The notes under the pieces were generated by a model. The model was not told where the DNA came from. It worked only from the letters and a program-made list of their open reading frames with translations, and did no database searches. From contig NC_045145.1 in NCBI RefSeq assembly GCF_008831285.2, positions 23,684,802 through 23,748,801 of the forward strand: 64,000 nucleotides of DNA, in the 5' to 3' direction. Every line of letters starts with the position of its first letter. The first letter of the stretch is position 1. The position numbers and the translations under genes were made by a program. This stretch comes from Nymphaea colorata. Its lineage: Eukaryota; Streptophyta; Magnoliopsida; Nymphaeales; Nymphaeaceae. Below are positions 11,461 to 21,599 of this stretch, piece by piece.

Positions 11461-12959
11461 CCTCATTTCCAACAGCCTATCATTTAGCTAAAGCAAGGAT
11501 TTGTTGAGTCACAGTAAGTTGCTGGCTAGTCCGGTCATTATCAGCTTACAGCCATTGATGAATCACTGGGTAAGAAGTAGCAGGAGGCAACCCCTCTAAC
11601 TCCTGGGAAGAAGACTTTGAGTTCAGCTTAGCTACTCACGGCAGTGAAAGACTATACTCCACTAAACGAGGGGGTAGAATTTGTGTCTCATATAGAAAGA
11701 AATGACCAGCATGCCTAAGCCACAGCTGAGTGAAGCTTTGTTCAGCTAGACAAGATATCATGGCGGTAGCGAGAGAGAGAGAGAGAGAGAGTATATATAC
11801 ATCCTTAATTGCTTACCCTGCACATGGGTTCGAAAAATGGACCTAGTGGACCCTAAGCAATTTTAAGCAGCAAGCTTAGATTGTACGCGAGCCATCTTCC
11901 ACCATTACCATCCACCACCCGTGTTTCCATTCTAGCTGTTGGTAAAAGAATCTTTCAATGAAAATTAAGACTAGGAGACTTGATTTTTTCCCCTGGTGGT
12001 GGATGCAATGAAAAAGTGGCAGCTCCTTCCATGCATCATCAAATCCCCACTAACTACCATCTCAACAAAAGAAAACTGGGAAGAAGTTCCAGACTGCCAG
12101 TCGTTTCTCCACTGTATTCACTTCTCCATTTTTGCAATTCTTGGTATTCAAAACCAGTGATTTTGTAAAGCTTTTAGAGGTTTATTAAAGTGGATTAGTG
12201 GTTCAACATGCTAGTTCTTCACTCTTATTACTCTTCAGTTTTCTATTTCTTCTTTGAACTTTTGCTTTCCATTTTCAATTGTATTGGTCAAACCACGGGT
12301 TGTTGCCACGTTTGATTTGTCCTCTCCTTTTCCTGTTTGCGATGGTTAATGAAGATTGGATGCCAGGGTGATGCTGGTATCAAGAGCAAGTAATATTAGT
12401 CTTCTTGGCCAACAGTTGGCTTTCCTTGACCAAGAAAATGATTAATTCAACTGGTTGCAATTTCATAGTTACATTACCAATTTGTCTAAAGATCACTATA
12501 GTTGGTACTTTTGCTTCCCTTTTGTAGTTTCTTCAAATGAAGATGACAGCTTACTGAAGCCATGTTTCATCGAGAATTATGAGAAAATTAACCTAAGAGA
12601 GAAGTCAACACTTAGAGTTTTATAGTTTTTTGTGTTTATTAATGTTGCCACAACATTTGAAAGTCAGCAGAGCTTTTGGAATTTCCTTTTCCTTACTTTG
12701 TTAATGCTAACATCAACTTGAAATAGAGCACTCCCTTCTTGTCAAATCAACAGTTCGAAGGAAATGAAAAATGGAAGTATGTAGATAGATTTTTCAACCA
12801 TGGATGCAAATTCACTCCGCATATAGGCACACTAGATGTTCAACAAATCCACTTAACTAAAGATTAACCTAAAAAATTTGGTTTTGACATCTTTGCTTTC
12901 TTCTTGTGGCTTTCGTCACAATTCACAATGGCAACCAAAATTTGACAAAATTCCACTCG
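11461..12959. other. Intergenic, nothing recognised
   Basis: Contains a short (GA)n tract near 11770-11792. No coding exon, RNA gene or repeat copy was recognised. Confidence 0.4.
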
Positions 12960-13216
12960 CCGAGCTTGCTATTGTGATCTAATCGGGATCCAGGAGTTGG
13001 ATTTTCGATTTGAATCTCGCTTCTAAAGTTGAGCTTTGAATTTAAACTTTTTGTTTTTGTTTGGCCAAAGGTTTAGAGATTTACTTTGGATCGAATAGTT
13101 GTGAATTTATTTTGGGTCTAGGATTTGGCTTAAGGTTTAAAAGTTTAAATACAAATAACTAACGTTTTGGTGAAAATAAAATGCAGACTTTTGAAAAAAA
13201 TTTAGGGTGATAACAA
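12960..13216 (-). mobile_element. LTR 5'-end fragment (minus strand)
   Basis: On the minus strand this begins TGTTATCACCCTAAATTT, which matches the LTR starts at 13437, 19457, 21064, 23234 and 34507. It then carries the same degenerate AAATCC/GATCCAAA-rich sequence. TGTTAYCACCCC-type starts are common for plant Ty3/gypsy LTRs. The fragment is truncated near 12960. Confidence 0.6.
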
Positions 13217-13829
13217 GTAACTAGCTAGATCCTTCATATTTCAAATAAATGTTCATTAATGCTATTAGATTGATCATGTTGTGTTTTATGCATGTTGCCT
13301 CATGAAATATAGGACTTTAAATAAAAAGTTTGGATACAAATCACTGCTTATGTTTTTTCTCACACACCAGAAAGGTAAATCCCAATGCTATTACATTTTT
13401 GTTCTTAGTTATTCTTCAATGGAGAAGGGTTACAAATGTAATCAAATCAAATGAGAATTATTGCATACCAAATTTTTCCAAAAGACTTCGTTGTTTTATC
13501 AAAGCACAAAATCCAAATTTAGACAATTCAAATCCAAAATCCAATTCTTGGATCCAAATCAGATCCAAAATCCAAAATCAAGTTCAAAACGACGAATTCT
13601 GGTGCTATAAGCGTCGTGCGCGTGTGCACAAACCTCTCCCTCGTTTTATGTTTTGTCCTCGCACCAAAATATGTTTTTGAAGCCTAAAACGAAGTCGACC
13701 ACCCTTTTTAAATAAAATCAGTTTTAATATGCCTTTTAAATAAATTAAACAAAGAAAAATAGGTTTTTATGCTTTTATATCATAAGGAATTTTAAAGTAA
13801 AAAAAAAAAGTAGTGCATATCGTGCTCAC

Positions 13830-13990
13830 GCAGTCGTGCGACCTTGCGTCGTCTGGCCATGCTTCACGCAATCGCGTGACAATCGCGTTAACGCGATCAC
13901 GTGATGATCAAGTTAGCGTGATTGCTCTAAGCGATCGCATAACACGACCGCTCAGAGCGATCTCGCTATGCGATCGCTGCACGCGGCAGC
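13830..13990. other. CG-dense cluster of short palindromes inside the LTR
   Basis: About 160 bases packed with GCGATCGC, CGCGTTAACGCG, ATCACGTGAT and related variants, in otherwise AT-rich DNA. A shorter relative of this patch sits in the inverted LTR at about 22795-22845. Function unknown; it could be a promoter-proximal element of the LTR or a CpG methylation hotspot. Confidence 0.6.
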
Positions 13991-14308
13991 GCGTTAGTGC
14001 ATAGGAGCTGTTGCGTCGGGTGCATAACCGCACCTGGCACTCTTGCGTAGGACTGGCGCCTGCGTACTAAGTAGGCACCATTTGCATGACAAAACTACCC
14101 CTTGGGGGCGGTTTTGGTACCTTTGGGTGGGTAATAGCCCTGCCCACACCCCAAAAGGGAGTTTGTAGGGCTAATGTCTAATCTCACTTTGTCAAAAACT
14201 ATTTTCTTTAAAAAAATTAAAAATAAAACAAAATTATTTGAAATTCGCATGAAAATGTTGTGAAATTTAAAAAATGTCAAGTGTTGGGTTTTGGCTCCAA
14301 AACTCTCC

Positions 14309-14315
14309 ATAAATA
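14309..14315 (+). promoter_or_regulatory. TATA box of the plus-strand LTR
   Basis: ATAAATA follows AAAACTCTCC and precedes CCCC. The same layout, TATAAAA then CCCC, occurs in the inverted LTR at 22515-22509. Both are followed by a conserved leader with GAGAAACT and GTACATTCTCACTTGA. Confidence 0.6.
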
Positions 14316-14639
14316 CCCCACAATCTTTTCTCTTAGGTATGAGTTGGCCCTTGGAGAAACTATAGTACATTCTCACTTGAGGACTTAGAGTTTTTTGCTC
14401 TCTTCCACCATTTTTCTCTTGTTCTTTCCTTCTCATTCTCCTTCTTCTTCTCCAGCTTGGAGCAAGCTTCATCAAGCTACAACTCTTCAAGGAAGCACAA
14501 AAGATCTCTTGGAGGCATCCTCTTCCTCATCTTGGAGCTTCTTTCAAGGGGATCTAGGACCATTCCAAGCAAGGTTGTTCATTTTTCCTAAGTCATTCTA
14601 ATTAAAGGTGTGTAGTCAACATCGTGTTCCATTTTTTTT

Positions 14640-15175
14640 GTTATTGTTTTCTCTCTTCTTCATCTCTCTATGGTCATATGAGATAGCTTTCAAATCTCTA
14701 TTTTAGAGTTAAGGAGATATGCTCGAGTGCACTGGGTGCATGAGAAGATGAGATGATATTTCATTTTATGATTAAGTCATGCTCTTTCTTTGCATGAATA
14801 TAGACTTGTTGTTTTTCCCTTACTTCTTCCATTCTTCATCTTCCCATGGCCATATAAGATCGCCTTAGAATGTCTATTTTAGAGTTAATAAGCTATTCCT
14901 GAATGCACCGGGTGCATGGGAAGGTGAAGTGAGATTTCATTTTATGATTAAATCATACTTTCTTTTCTAGAATATAACTTTGTTTTGGTTCCATTGCTTC
15001 CTCTCCTACTCATCTCCCCATGGCCATATGAGATAGCTCTCAAAACTCTATTTTAGAGTCAAGAAGCTATGCTCGAGTGCACCGGGAACATGAGACGATT
15101 AGATGATATTGCATTCTATGATTGAATATGTTCTCTCTATTACTTGAATGTTGCTTTGTTTTGGAAGTATTGTTC
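14640..15175 (+). repeat. Three ~175 bp tandem units downstream of the LTR promoter
   Basis: Units are anchored by CATCT...CCATGGCCATATGAGAT at about 14661, 14837 and 15011. Each continues with CTATTTTAGAGT, GCTCGAGTGCACCGGG and TTTCATTTTATGATT. The inverted LTR at 21650-22180 also has three units, so the triplication predates the separation of the two copies. Confidence 0.9.
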
Positions 15176-15605
15176 ATAGTTGCTTAAACTTTTTTCTATT
15201 GATATATGTGAATGTAGGGCGAGAATGAGAGTGTGGTTGGAGCATCTTTAGTTTTATGTTAATTTTTGAGGTTGGGGTTTGTCCAATCTAGGGAAAATCC
15301 TGAGCAATGTGTACATGTTAATATGTATTTTCATATCATTTTGCGTTAGTTTCCTTTTAATCATCCGATTAGAACCCTAATAAGCACTTTATCATATGGT
15401 TTAGTTTTCTTCCATACCCAACGGTGGAAGAAACATATTACCTTGTAACAAATAAAATAACTATGTCTTATGTTGATTTATAAAAAAATATTTGAAATCA
15501 TGCTTTCCAAAACATTTTCAAAAGAACCCTTTCTAATGTGGCTTTGGAGACTTACCTTAGGCTCTTGCATGAGTCAAAGCTCTCCTCCGGATTACATCAA
15601 ACTTG

Positions 15606-15744
15606 AAATCAGTTATTTTAAGTCATTTCTTTGATTTTAAATTTCTTGAAAGCATGCATGTATATATACATATTATATATATATACATATGTGCACATGA
15701 TGATTCTCTTTATCCTTTTTTCTCTATGTTTACAAATTTTCATA

Positions 15745-15795
<51 letters not shown>

Positions 15796-15849
15796 GTCTT
15801 ATTTTCTCTCTCTAAAATATATATATATATATACATATATTTATGTGTG

Positions 15850-15880
<31 letters not shown>

Positions 15881-17489
15881 TTCTCTATTTCCTTTCCTGT
15901 AAAATCTTTCTTTCGATCAGAATCAATGTCATTTTTACAAACTTCCATATATGTGTATGTGTGATAGTATATACACATGTATGTGCATCTTTTTCTATCT
16001 CCCTCTCTTTCTCACTTTCCTTTTCCATTCTACTAAAATTACGACCTCATTGTCAAAAGCCTATATACGTATATACATACATATAAAGAATATGTATCTC
16101 CTTTTCTTCTAAAATCTTTCATCTAGTGATCTTTGAAGTCTCTTTCTCTCCCTCTCATTCTTTTTATGAGAAGTATTTCATCTTTACATTTTCTCATGAT
16201 CTTTTATTTACCGACTTCATCAAGACCAAAACTCAAGTAATGATCCAATATTGAATTGATGCTTGATGGTCTACAACCCAATCCAATTTCAAAAACTTTT
16301 CTTTCTTTCAAAAAATATTTATGTTAACTATAAAACAAAAATCCGACATGTATGTTATGGTAGGAATGCTTTCAGATGATTGTTGTGGTAGGAATGTTTA
16401 GCTTTCTTTTAATCATATAGGATCAAAAAGTGATCTCCAAAGCTTTCCAAATATTTATAAAGAATTTTTCACATCAAAATATTTTGCACTCTCAAAAGGT
16501 TCTTCAAAACTTTCTCAAAATCTTCAATACTTTCTCAAAAACTACGCCACATGTAAAGTGAAAAGATGTTTAAGCCAAAACGAAATGCATCAATAATAAA
16601 CATAGCCCTTAGATCGATTACTCCTGGTAAAGGCACCAGGAACGGTCGATCCTCGTACTGATGAGCAAGTCCCTTTTTCTTTCATTTTCAAAATAAAACT
16701 CATTTTTCTTGAGCACTCCAAATACCATTTAAAAATTTGGGGATGCGAATGGATGCCGACCATGATGGGATCCGTCATCATTTGGCCATGATTATAATTG
16801 ATACATTTTGACTAACTTGAACATCTCGTATATTGCCGATGATAAAGCATGTTCCCTTCTTTGGCCTTGACTCTATAGGCATTTCATTACATTGTTTGGT
16901 GATTGTGTTTGCTTTCTTGCACATAAGACTAATTGAGGAGGATCAATCATATTCACATAGATCTATGATCAAATACAACCCTCCTCAATTTAAGAGTTGT
17001 TTGAAAATAATGTTTGCTCTTCCATTTATTTTAATCATCATCTTAGGCAACATTGCATTAGAAACAGCTGATTTTGCATGATTTTTCATTTTAAAATTTC
17101 TCATACCTATTGGTCCCAGTTATCACGTTGTTGGGCTTGGTCTTAGGTCACACCTTGGGCGGGAAAGCCCCCTCATTAGCACCATGAGTGGTAGTTTGTG
17201 GTATATCGATGAGTGATCAAGAAGAAGTTGATGAACCCTACCCTTAGTTTCCTAAGGAAGAATCTGTGATAGTAGTAAGTCATTTAGCTAAAGTATATAG
17301 ACATAACTTGACATTGGATTATCATGACCCAAAGTTATCTCCATTAGGACCCTATACCCATTTTTCCAAAAATAAAAAAATTGATAGATATTGATGTGCA
17401 TAAAACCTTATATGATGATTTATAACCTCATTGTATACCTCTACTTCATATTGTCTTTGTCAACCTAGTCAATCTTCTTTACTAATTCA
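15606..17489. other. Interior of retroelement nest, no gene recognised
   Basis: Starts with microsatellites. An 82-codon ORF at 16833-17081 with two hydrophobic stretches has no recognised family. The stretch near 17110-17260 precedes the PMD-like coding block and may be its leader. Confidence 0.4.
15747..15880. repeat. (AT)n microsatellite cluster
   Basis: Pure TA runs at 15747-15792, about 15817-15832 and 15853-15880, separated by CT-rich and GT-rich spacers. Confidence 0.95.
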
Positions 17490-19320
17490 ACCTCTATCTT
17501 TCAGAGTCACCATTCAAGATGTATTCTTTCCAACAAGATGTATTCGGGGAAGGACCTAGACGGTCTACCTATATCTGTTTCGATAGTCATCCCACCATCT
17601 TTCAAATGTTTCTTTTTTACTTTGAAGAATGTGGGCTAGAGATAGTGGCAGCCAGAGGAATGCAATCAGTGGATGAAAATTTGGTGCATGCAATTGTCGA
17701 GCGTTGGAACCCAAGGACCTCATCTTTTGGTTTCTATGGAGAGAAATGATAATATTATTAGATGAATTTGCTAAAATACTATACCTCCCTACCCCTACTT
17801 GTAACCCAAATGATCCATTGGAGAAACAATTCCTTATGATTCATGAACCCAACTTTGGTTAATGCAAATGACTTTATAGCTCACTTTATTGGACAAAAAA
17901 CTTGGCCCCTAGTAGAAAACCATGAGAGCAGAAGCATCAATCTGAAAATTTTGTATGAAGAATTTGGAGCCTATGTTGAACCCTTCACTTTACCTTGAAA
18001 AACCATAGGAAGAATTAAACATTGTGTAATGCTCTACACAGTGGGATTGACCCTTTCCACTGATGGAAGTAACCACCTAGATATGCGTATTGCCCAACTT
18101 TTTCGAATATGGAGACATAGTGGAACCCAACACTTGTTAGTAGGAAAGACAGCCTTAGCTTTCTCTACCGAGGACTCACCCGCTTCACCATTGGGGATAC
18201 CGACTTCATAAAAGTATGCACCTAAGCCTTACAGTTGTGGTTTCTCAAGTATGTGGGACACCAAGCCAGCCTATTCAGAAACACTAATGGAGCACTGACA
18301 GTCTTAGATCAATACTGCCATTTGATCGAGAAGTTGAATGATGAAGAGATCATTTGGGAATATTTTGATCATCGTCAGAGTCCGTTCGATGCACCCATGA
18401 TTATCATGGGCATACCACACTCTTGGACCCTTACTTCACAATTGATTACTGTGTTGATAAAAGCATGAGACAATTCTTTCAGAGGCAGAAGATGGTTTCT
18501 GTACATGCACCAATTGGAGCCATTCCTAAATTCGACCTTGGCTCCCCTCACTGGGCAAAATTGTTCGCAGTAGCTTGACAAGAGTGGAAGATACAAATAT
18601 CATACAGTTGGTTCACAGGCCCAGTGGTAAAGAAGGAATATGCTGAGTGGTGGGATGCCAACCGACCACCATATGTCATCTTTGTTAGCATTCTCTTTAG
18701 ATGTAAGTAGCTTGACAAGAGTGGAAGACACAAATATCATACAATTGGTTTACAGACCCAATGGTAAAGAAGGAATACGCTGAATGGTGGGATGCCAACC
18801 GACCACCATATGTCATCTTTGTTAGCATTCTCTTTAGATGTAACTTTTAAAACTTCGAATGGAATATGAACCTTCATTTTGTCATCATTTCCCTCCAATG
18901 ACTCTCATTTTCTTGTCTTGTAAGGAAAATACTTGAAAGCTAACAAGATAGTTGAAACCAGATCGCAAGCTAAACAAGCTCTCCAGAACGAGGCTTCATC
19001 TTCTGAACTTAGGCCAGAAGCACTTGGCCTCCCAGCAACTAAGCCAAAAGGCTACCATATATTCTGGTTGCTCATGGAGCGATTTTTGAGGGAACAAGAA
19101 AAACAAGAGGCCTTGATGATTACTCCAGAACTAGAGAATGAAAAAGCTGCGAAGCAGAAGAGAAAGAAAAAAAACGACAAATATTTTCTTATAGATCGAG
19201 ATGAAGATCATCTGGATTTAGATTCAACAACTAGTCAGGCAGAAAAACCTGAACCGCTTCCTCTAAAGAAGAAAAAGACTGTTGTTATATATAAGAAAGT
19301 TTTGTTAAAAAAAAAAACGG
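17490..19320 (+). pseudogene. Plant mobile domain (PMD)-like transposon gene, decayed
   Basis: PMD proteins are transposon-derived plant proteins whose domain carries a VERW...F.LP.GEMT.TL-type core. Here the core reads LVHAIVERWNPRTSSFGF near 17680-17735. After a one-base frameshift near 17733 it continues as WREMIILLDEFAKILYLPT. Further blocks follow in shifting frames: LWFLKYVGHQASLF near 18235, and KKEYAEWWDANRPPYVIF near 18630. A charged C-terminal exon begins after an AG near 18925 (KANKIVETRSQAKQA) and carries two basic patches (KRKKKND, LKKKKTVV) like nuclear-localisation signals. Several in-frame stops lie between 17860 and 18500. The gene sits between LTR pieces and ends at another LTR fragment, so it was probably cargo or an accessory ORF of an LTR element. 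The PMD assignment rests on motif resemblance only. Confidence 0.55.
18571..18847 (+). repeat. 137 bp tandem duplication inside the PMD-like gene
   Basis: The block beginning TAGCTTGACAAGAGTGGAAG (18571) recurs at 18708 with few changes. It spans the EYAEWWDANRPPY coding block, so that exon segment is present twice. Confidence 0.92.
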
Positions 19321-19457
19321 GTGCAAATTCCATTTTAAGCGATTTCAAATTTGTTTTAAATTTGATTTTAGATTTTAATTTTGAAACACTCGATTTGGAT
19401 TTAATTTGGATTAATGAATTAGATTTTGCGCTTGGAAAAATTTGGGGTGATTACAGC
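19300..19457 (-). mobile_element. LTR 5'-end fragment (minus strand) after the PMD-like gene
   Basis: The minus strand starts TGTAATCACCCCAAATTT at about 19457, the same LTR start as at 23234. It runs into the tail of the PMD-like coding exon. On the other side it abuts the truncated PPR-associated repeat. Confidence 0.6.
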
Positions 19458-19640
19458 AGTCTATTGACCTCTTTCACCTAGAACTTTTCGGTCATCCGTT
19501 CTTGTGTTCACTAGCATGCAGTTCAAGAGGGCAGCGAAGCACATTCTCTAGTCATCAAATGGTGTTCTTCACCTTGTTCTTTATAGAGACTAAACACTGG
19601 ATATGCATATTTGTGGTTTTAGTGCTGGATAACGACCACT
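19458..19640 (+). repeat. Truncated third copy of the PPR-associated repeat
   Basis: From TCTATTGACC the sequence follows 20335-20510 and 33895-34060 (CACTAGC.TGCAGTTCAAGAGGGCAGCGAAGCACATTCTCTA). It lacks the part upstream of TCTATTGACC and the PPR motif downstream. Confidence 0.85.
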
Positions 19641-19654
19641 TTTTTTCGATGAAA

Positions 19655-19900
19655 TGTCACTGGTGCGCCGGTTGTGGGTGCAGTGCCGGTGCCGGTGCGA
19701 CACATCTCAAAAAATTTAGGTGCGGCGATGGTATTTATTATTATTATTAATTTATTATTATAATACATTAATAATATCAAATTCATCAAAAAAACTCAAA
19801 AAATAAACCAAAATCAATAGGGTGTTGTTTGGATGTGAATCTACGTTGCACCCGCGTCGCATCGACGTGAGTGCGGCACCAGAACTGCCGCACCCTGGTT
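19655..19900. mobile_element. Possible MITE with GC-rich imperfect terminal inverted repeats
   Basis: GC-rich ends (GGTTGTGGGTGCAGTGCCGG on the left; reverse complement of the right end, GGGTGCGGCAGTTCTGGTGCC) flank an AT-rich core with TTA repeats. The termini are only partly alike and no target duplication was confirmed. Confidence 0.35.
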
Positions 19901-20029
19901 ACATAGCGCACTAGATGTTATGCACAACATCGCCTGAGCCGGGGCCTGCCCACTGCACAGGCCCCATTTTCTTTCTCAATCACCATATTATTAAACCACA
20001 ATGAGTGATTTGTTAACATATAAAAATTT

Positions 20030-20150
20030 TGATCTCATGTTTTTTAAAAGATTTTCAAAAGCAAAAACTCCCTTTAATAAGGTTTTAGAGACTTAGCATA
20101 GGCTCTTGCATGTGTCCAAGTTCCTCTCCGAAGTAGTTCATTCAAGTTTG
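20030..20150 (+). mobile_element. LTR 3'-end fragment (plus strand)
   Basis: Direct match to 15500-15605 (GATTTTCAAAAG, TTTAGAGACTTA, AGGCTCTTGCATG, CTCCTCCG-like). It may be all that remains of the 3' LTR belonging to the block starting at 13437. Confidence 0.6.
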
Positions 20151-20154
20151 TATA

Positions 20155-21063
20155 CCGAAAATGTGAATATCTAAAAAGACAGATACTATTAAAGGTATAT
20201 CTGATTCATTAAACTTGAATAAGCTCGTTTAATGTAGGTTATCTTTGTTCTTTGAAATAATTTTCAAATTTAAAACAAAGAATAGAAATGAATATCAACA
20301 TGCTTCAATAAGTCGAGCTAGGGTTAGGACGCGGTCTATTGACCTTTTTGGCCTAGAACTTTTTGGTCATCTGTTCGTGTGTTCACTAGCTTGCAGTTCA
20401 AGAGGGCAGCGAAGCACATTCTCTACTCATCAAGTGGTGTTTTTCACCTTGTTCTTTATAGAGACTACCCTCCCAAATATGCATGTTCGCAGTTTTAGTT
20501 CTGGATAACACCCACCTTTTGTTCGATGAAATATCATAAAGAACCGTAGTCTTATGGACGATGACGGTTAATGCTTAATGGATATGAGACGGTTAGACTG
20601 ATGGATGATGCTTGTAAATTATATCAAGAAATGCCTGAAAAAAATGTAATTTCTCTGGAGTGCCATGGTAGCTGGTTATGCAGATGCACCATTGTTAGTG
20701 TGATAGCTGTTTTTGATCACCTCTAGATAGTTTCAGTTGTCGTTAATTGGTTGAATGGTTTATTGTTGTTGTTTTTTTCTTTTTTGGCTCTTCATCCATA
20801 TGTAAAATTTGTACTATCGATGAAACCATAGATAATTTCATCAAACATTAATTCGATTCAAATTGCATGTGCAACTTGATTACTAATGACATGGTTTTTG
20901 GTATTTGTGAACAATTATTTTGACCGAAGAACCTCGACTATAGGTCGACTATAGGAAATGTTGTATTTGATTTTTGCAGTTGTATGATAGTATAAAATGT
21001 AGTATAGGATGAACTTCTTGTTCGACTATATTTGATTTTGTAGATATAATTGCATGGCTTGTT
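20155..21063 (+). repeat. PPR-associated repeat, copy 1
   Basis: Colinear with 33717-34506 (TGTGAATATCT.AAAAGACAG ... GAATATCAACATGCTTCAATAAGTCGAGC ... GATTTTTGCAGTT). It joins directly to an LTR start at 21064, as copy 2 does at 34507. The unit therefore spread as one piece, and copying by an LTR element is a likely route. Confidence 0.9.
20560..20705 (+). pseudogene. Pentatricopeptide repeat (PPR) gene fragment inside the repeat
   Basis: The plus strand reads NGYETVRLMDDACKLYQEMP then EKNVISL. This matches a PPR unit boundary (G.MDDA.KLFDEMPEKNVISW). After a frame break near 20658 the next frame gives WSAMVAGYADA, the normal continuation of that motif. PPR proteins bind organelle RNA; this is roughly one motif and cannot function alone. 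A fragment of this kind inside a multicopy repeat indicates gene capture by a transposon. Confidence 0.75.
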
Positions 21064-21475
21064 GTTATCACCTCAAATTTTTTTAAGACTATTTCCATTT
21101 TCATTAAAACAAAATTCTCAATAATTTTATTTGGATTTAATTTTTGGACCTTGAGCGCAACCCTAGACCCAAAACAGACTTTCAAACCCAAACATAAGTC
21201 CAATGCATGACCAATCGATCAAAAAACAAATCTCTAGACCCATGTTTGAGTCCAAACACAGGGTTCATATTCAAACACAAGATTCAAATACGAAATCCAA
21301 ATATCGGATCTCAATTAGATCCAAAATCCAAGTTTAGATCTCATCAATAATTTCAAACTCAAAATCCAAAATCAATATCAAAATGACAGAATTTGATGCT
21401 ATGAACACCACACGTGCATAAACGGACCATCCTTTCGTTTTATGTTTCGATCTCACGCGAAGTCGTGTTTTTACA
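21064..21475 (+). mobile_element. LTR 5'-end fragment (plus strand), joined to PPR repeat copy 1
   Basis: Starts TGTTATCACCTCAAATTT and continues with AGACCCA, AATCCAAA and TTTGATGCTATGAACRCCACAC, matching 34507-34885 and, more distantly, the LTR at 13437. It ends where the sequence turns to the inverted LTR near 21.5-21.6 kb. Confidence 0.65.
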
Positions 21476-21599
21476 TGAAAATGCATATTAACATGTGCAG
21501 ATTCATGAGGATTTTTTCGGGTTGGATAAGTCTCAACTTGAAAAATTAACATAAGAATAAAGAGACAATCTGAAACCGCCCTCTTATTCTCACCGTGCA

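Larger units (their letters stand above)
13437..15605 (+). mobile_element. LTR-like block of a retrotransposon, plus strand
   Basis: It starts TGTAATC at about 13437 and includes a GC-rich palindromic patch, a TATA box near 14309, a leader and a triple tandem repeat. It ends near a CTCCTCCGGATTACA sequence at about 15590-15605. Much of it has an inverted counterpart at 21600-23234, and its 3' ~100 bases recur in direct orientation at 20030-20150. Those two matches identify it as an LTR-type repeat rather than unique DNA. The limits are approximate. The lineage (probably Ty3/gypsy or a non-autonomous derivative) is inferred from the LTR start only, since no gag-pol motifs of this element are in the window. 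Confidence 0.65.

Noticed and set aside
15603-16086. 151-codon ORF of Tyr/Ile repeats and its minus-strand shadows
   Set aside because: Produced by (AT)n microsatellites in all frames.
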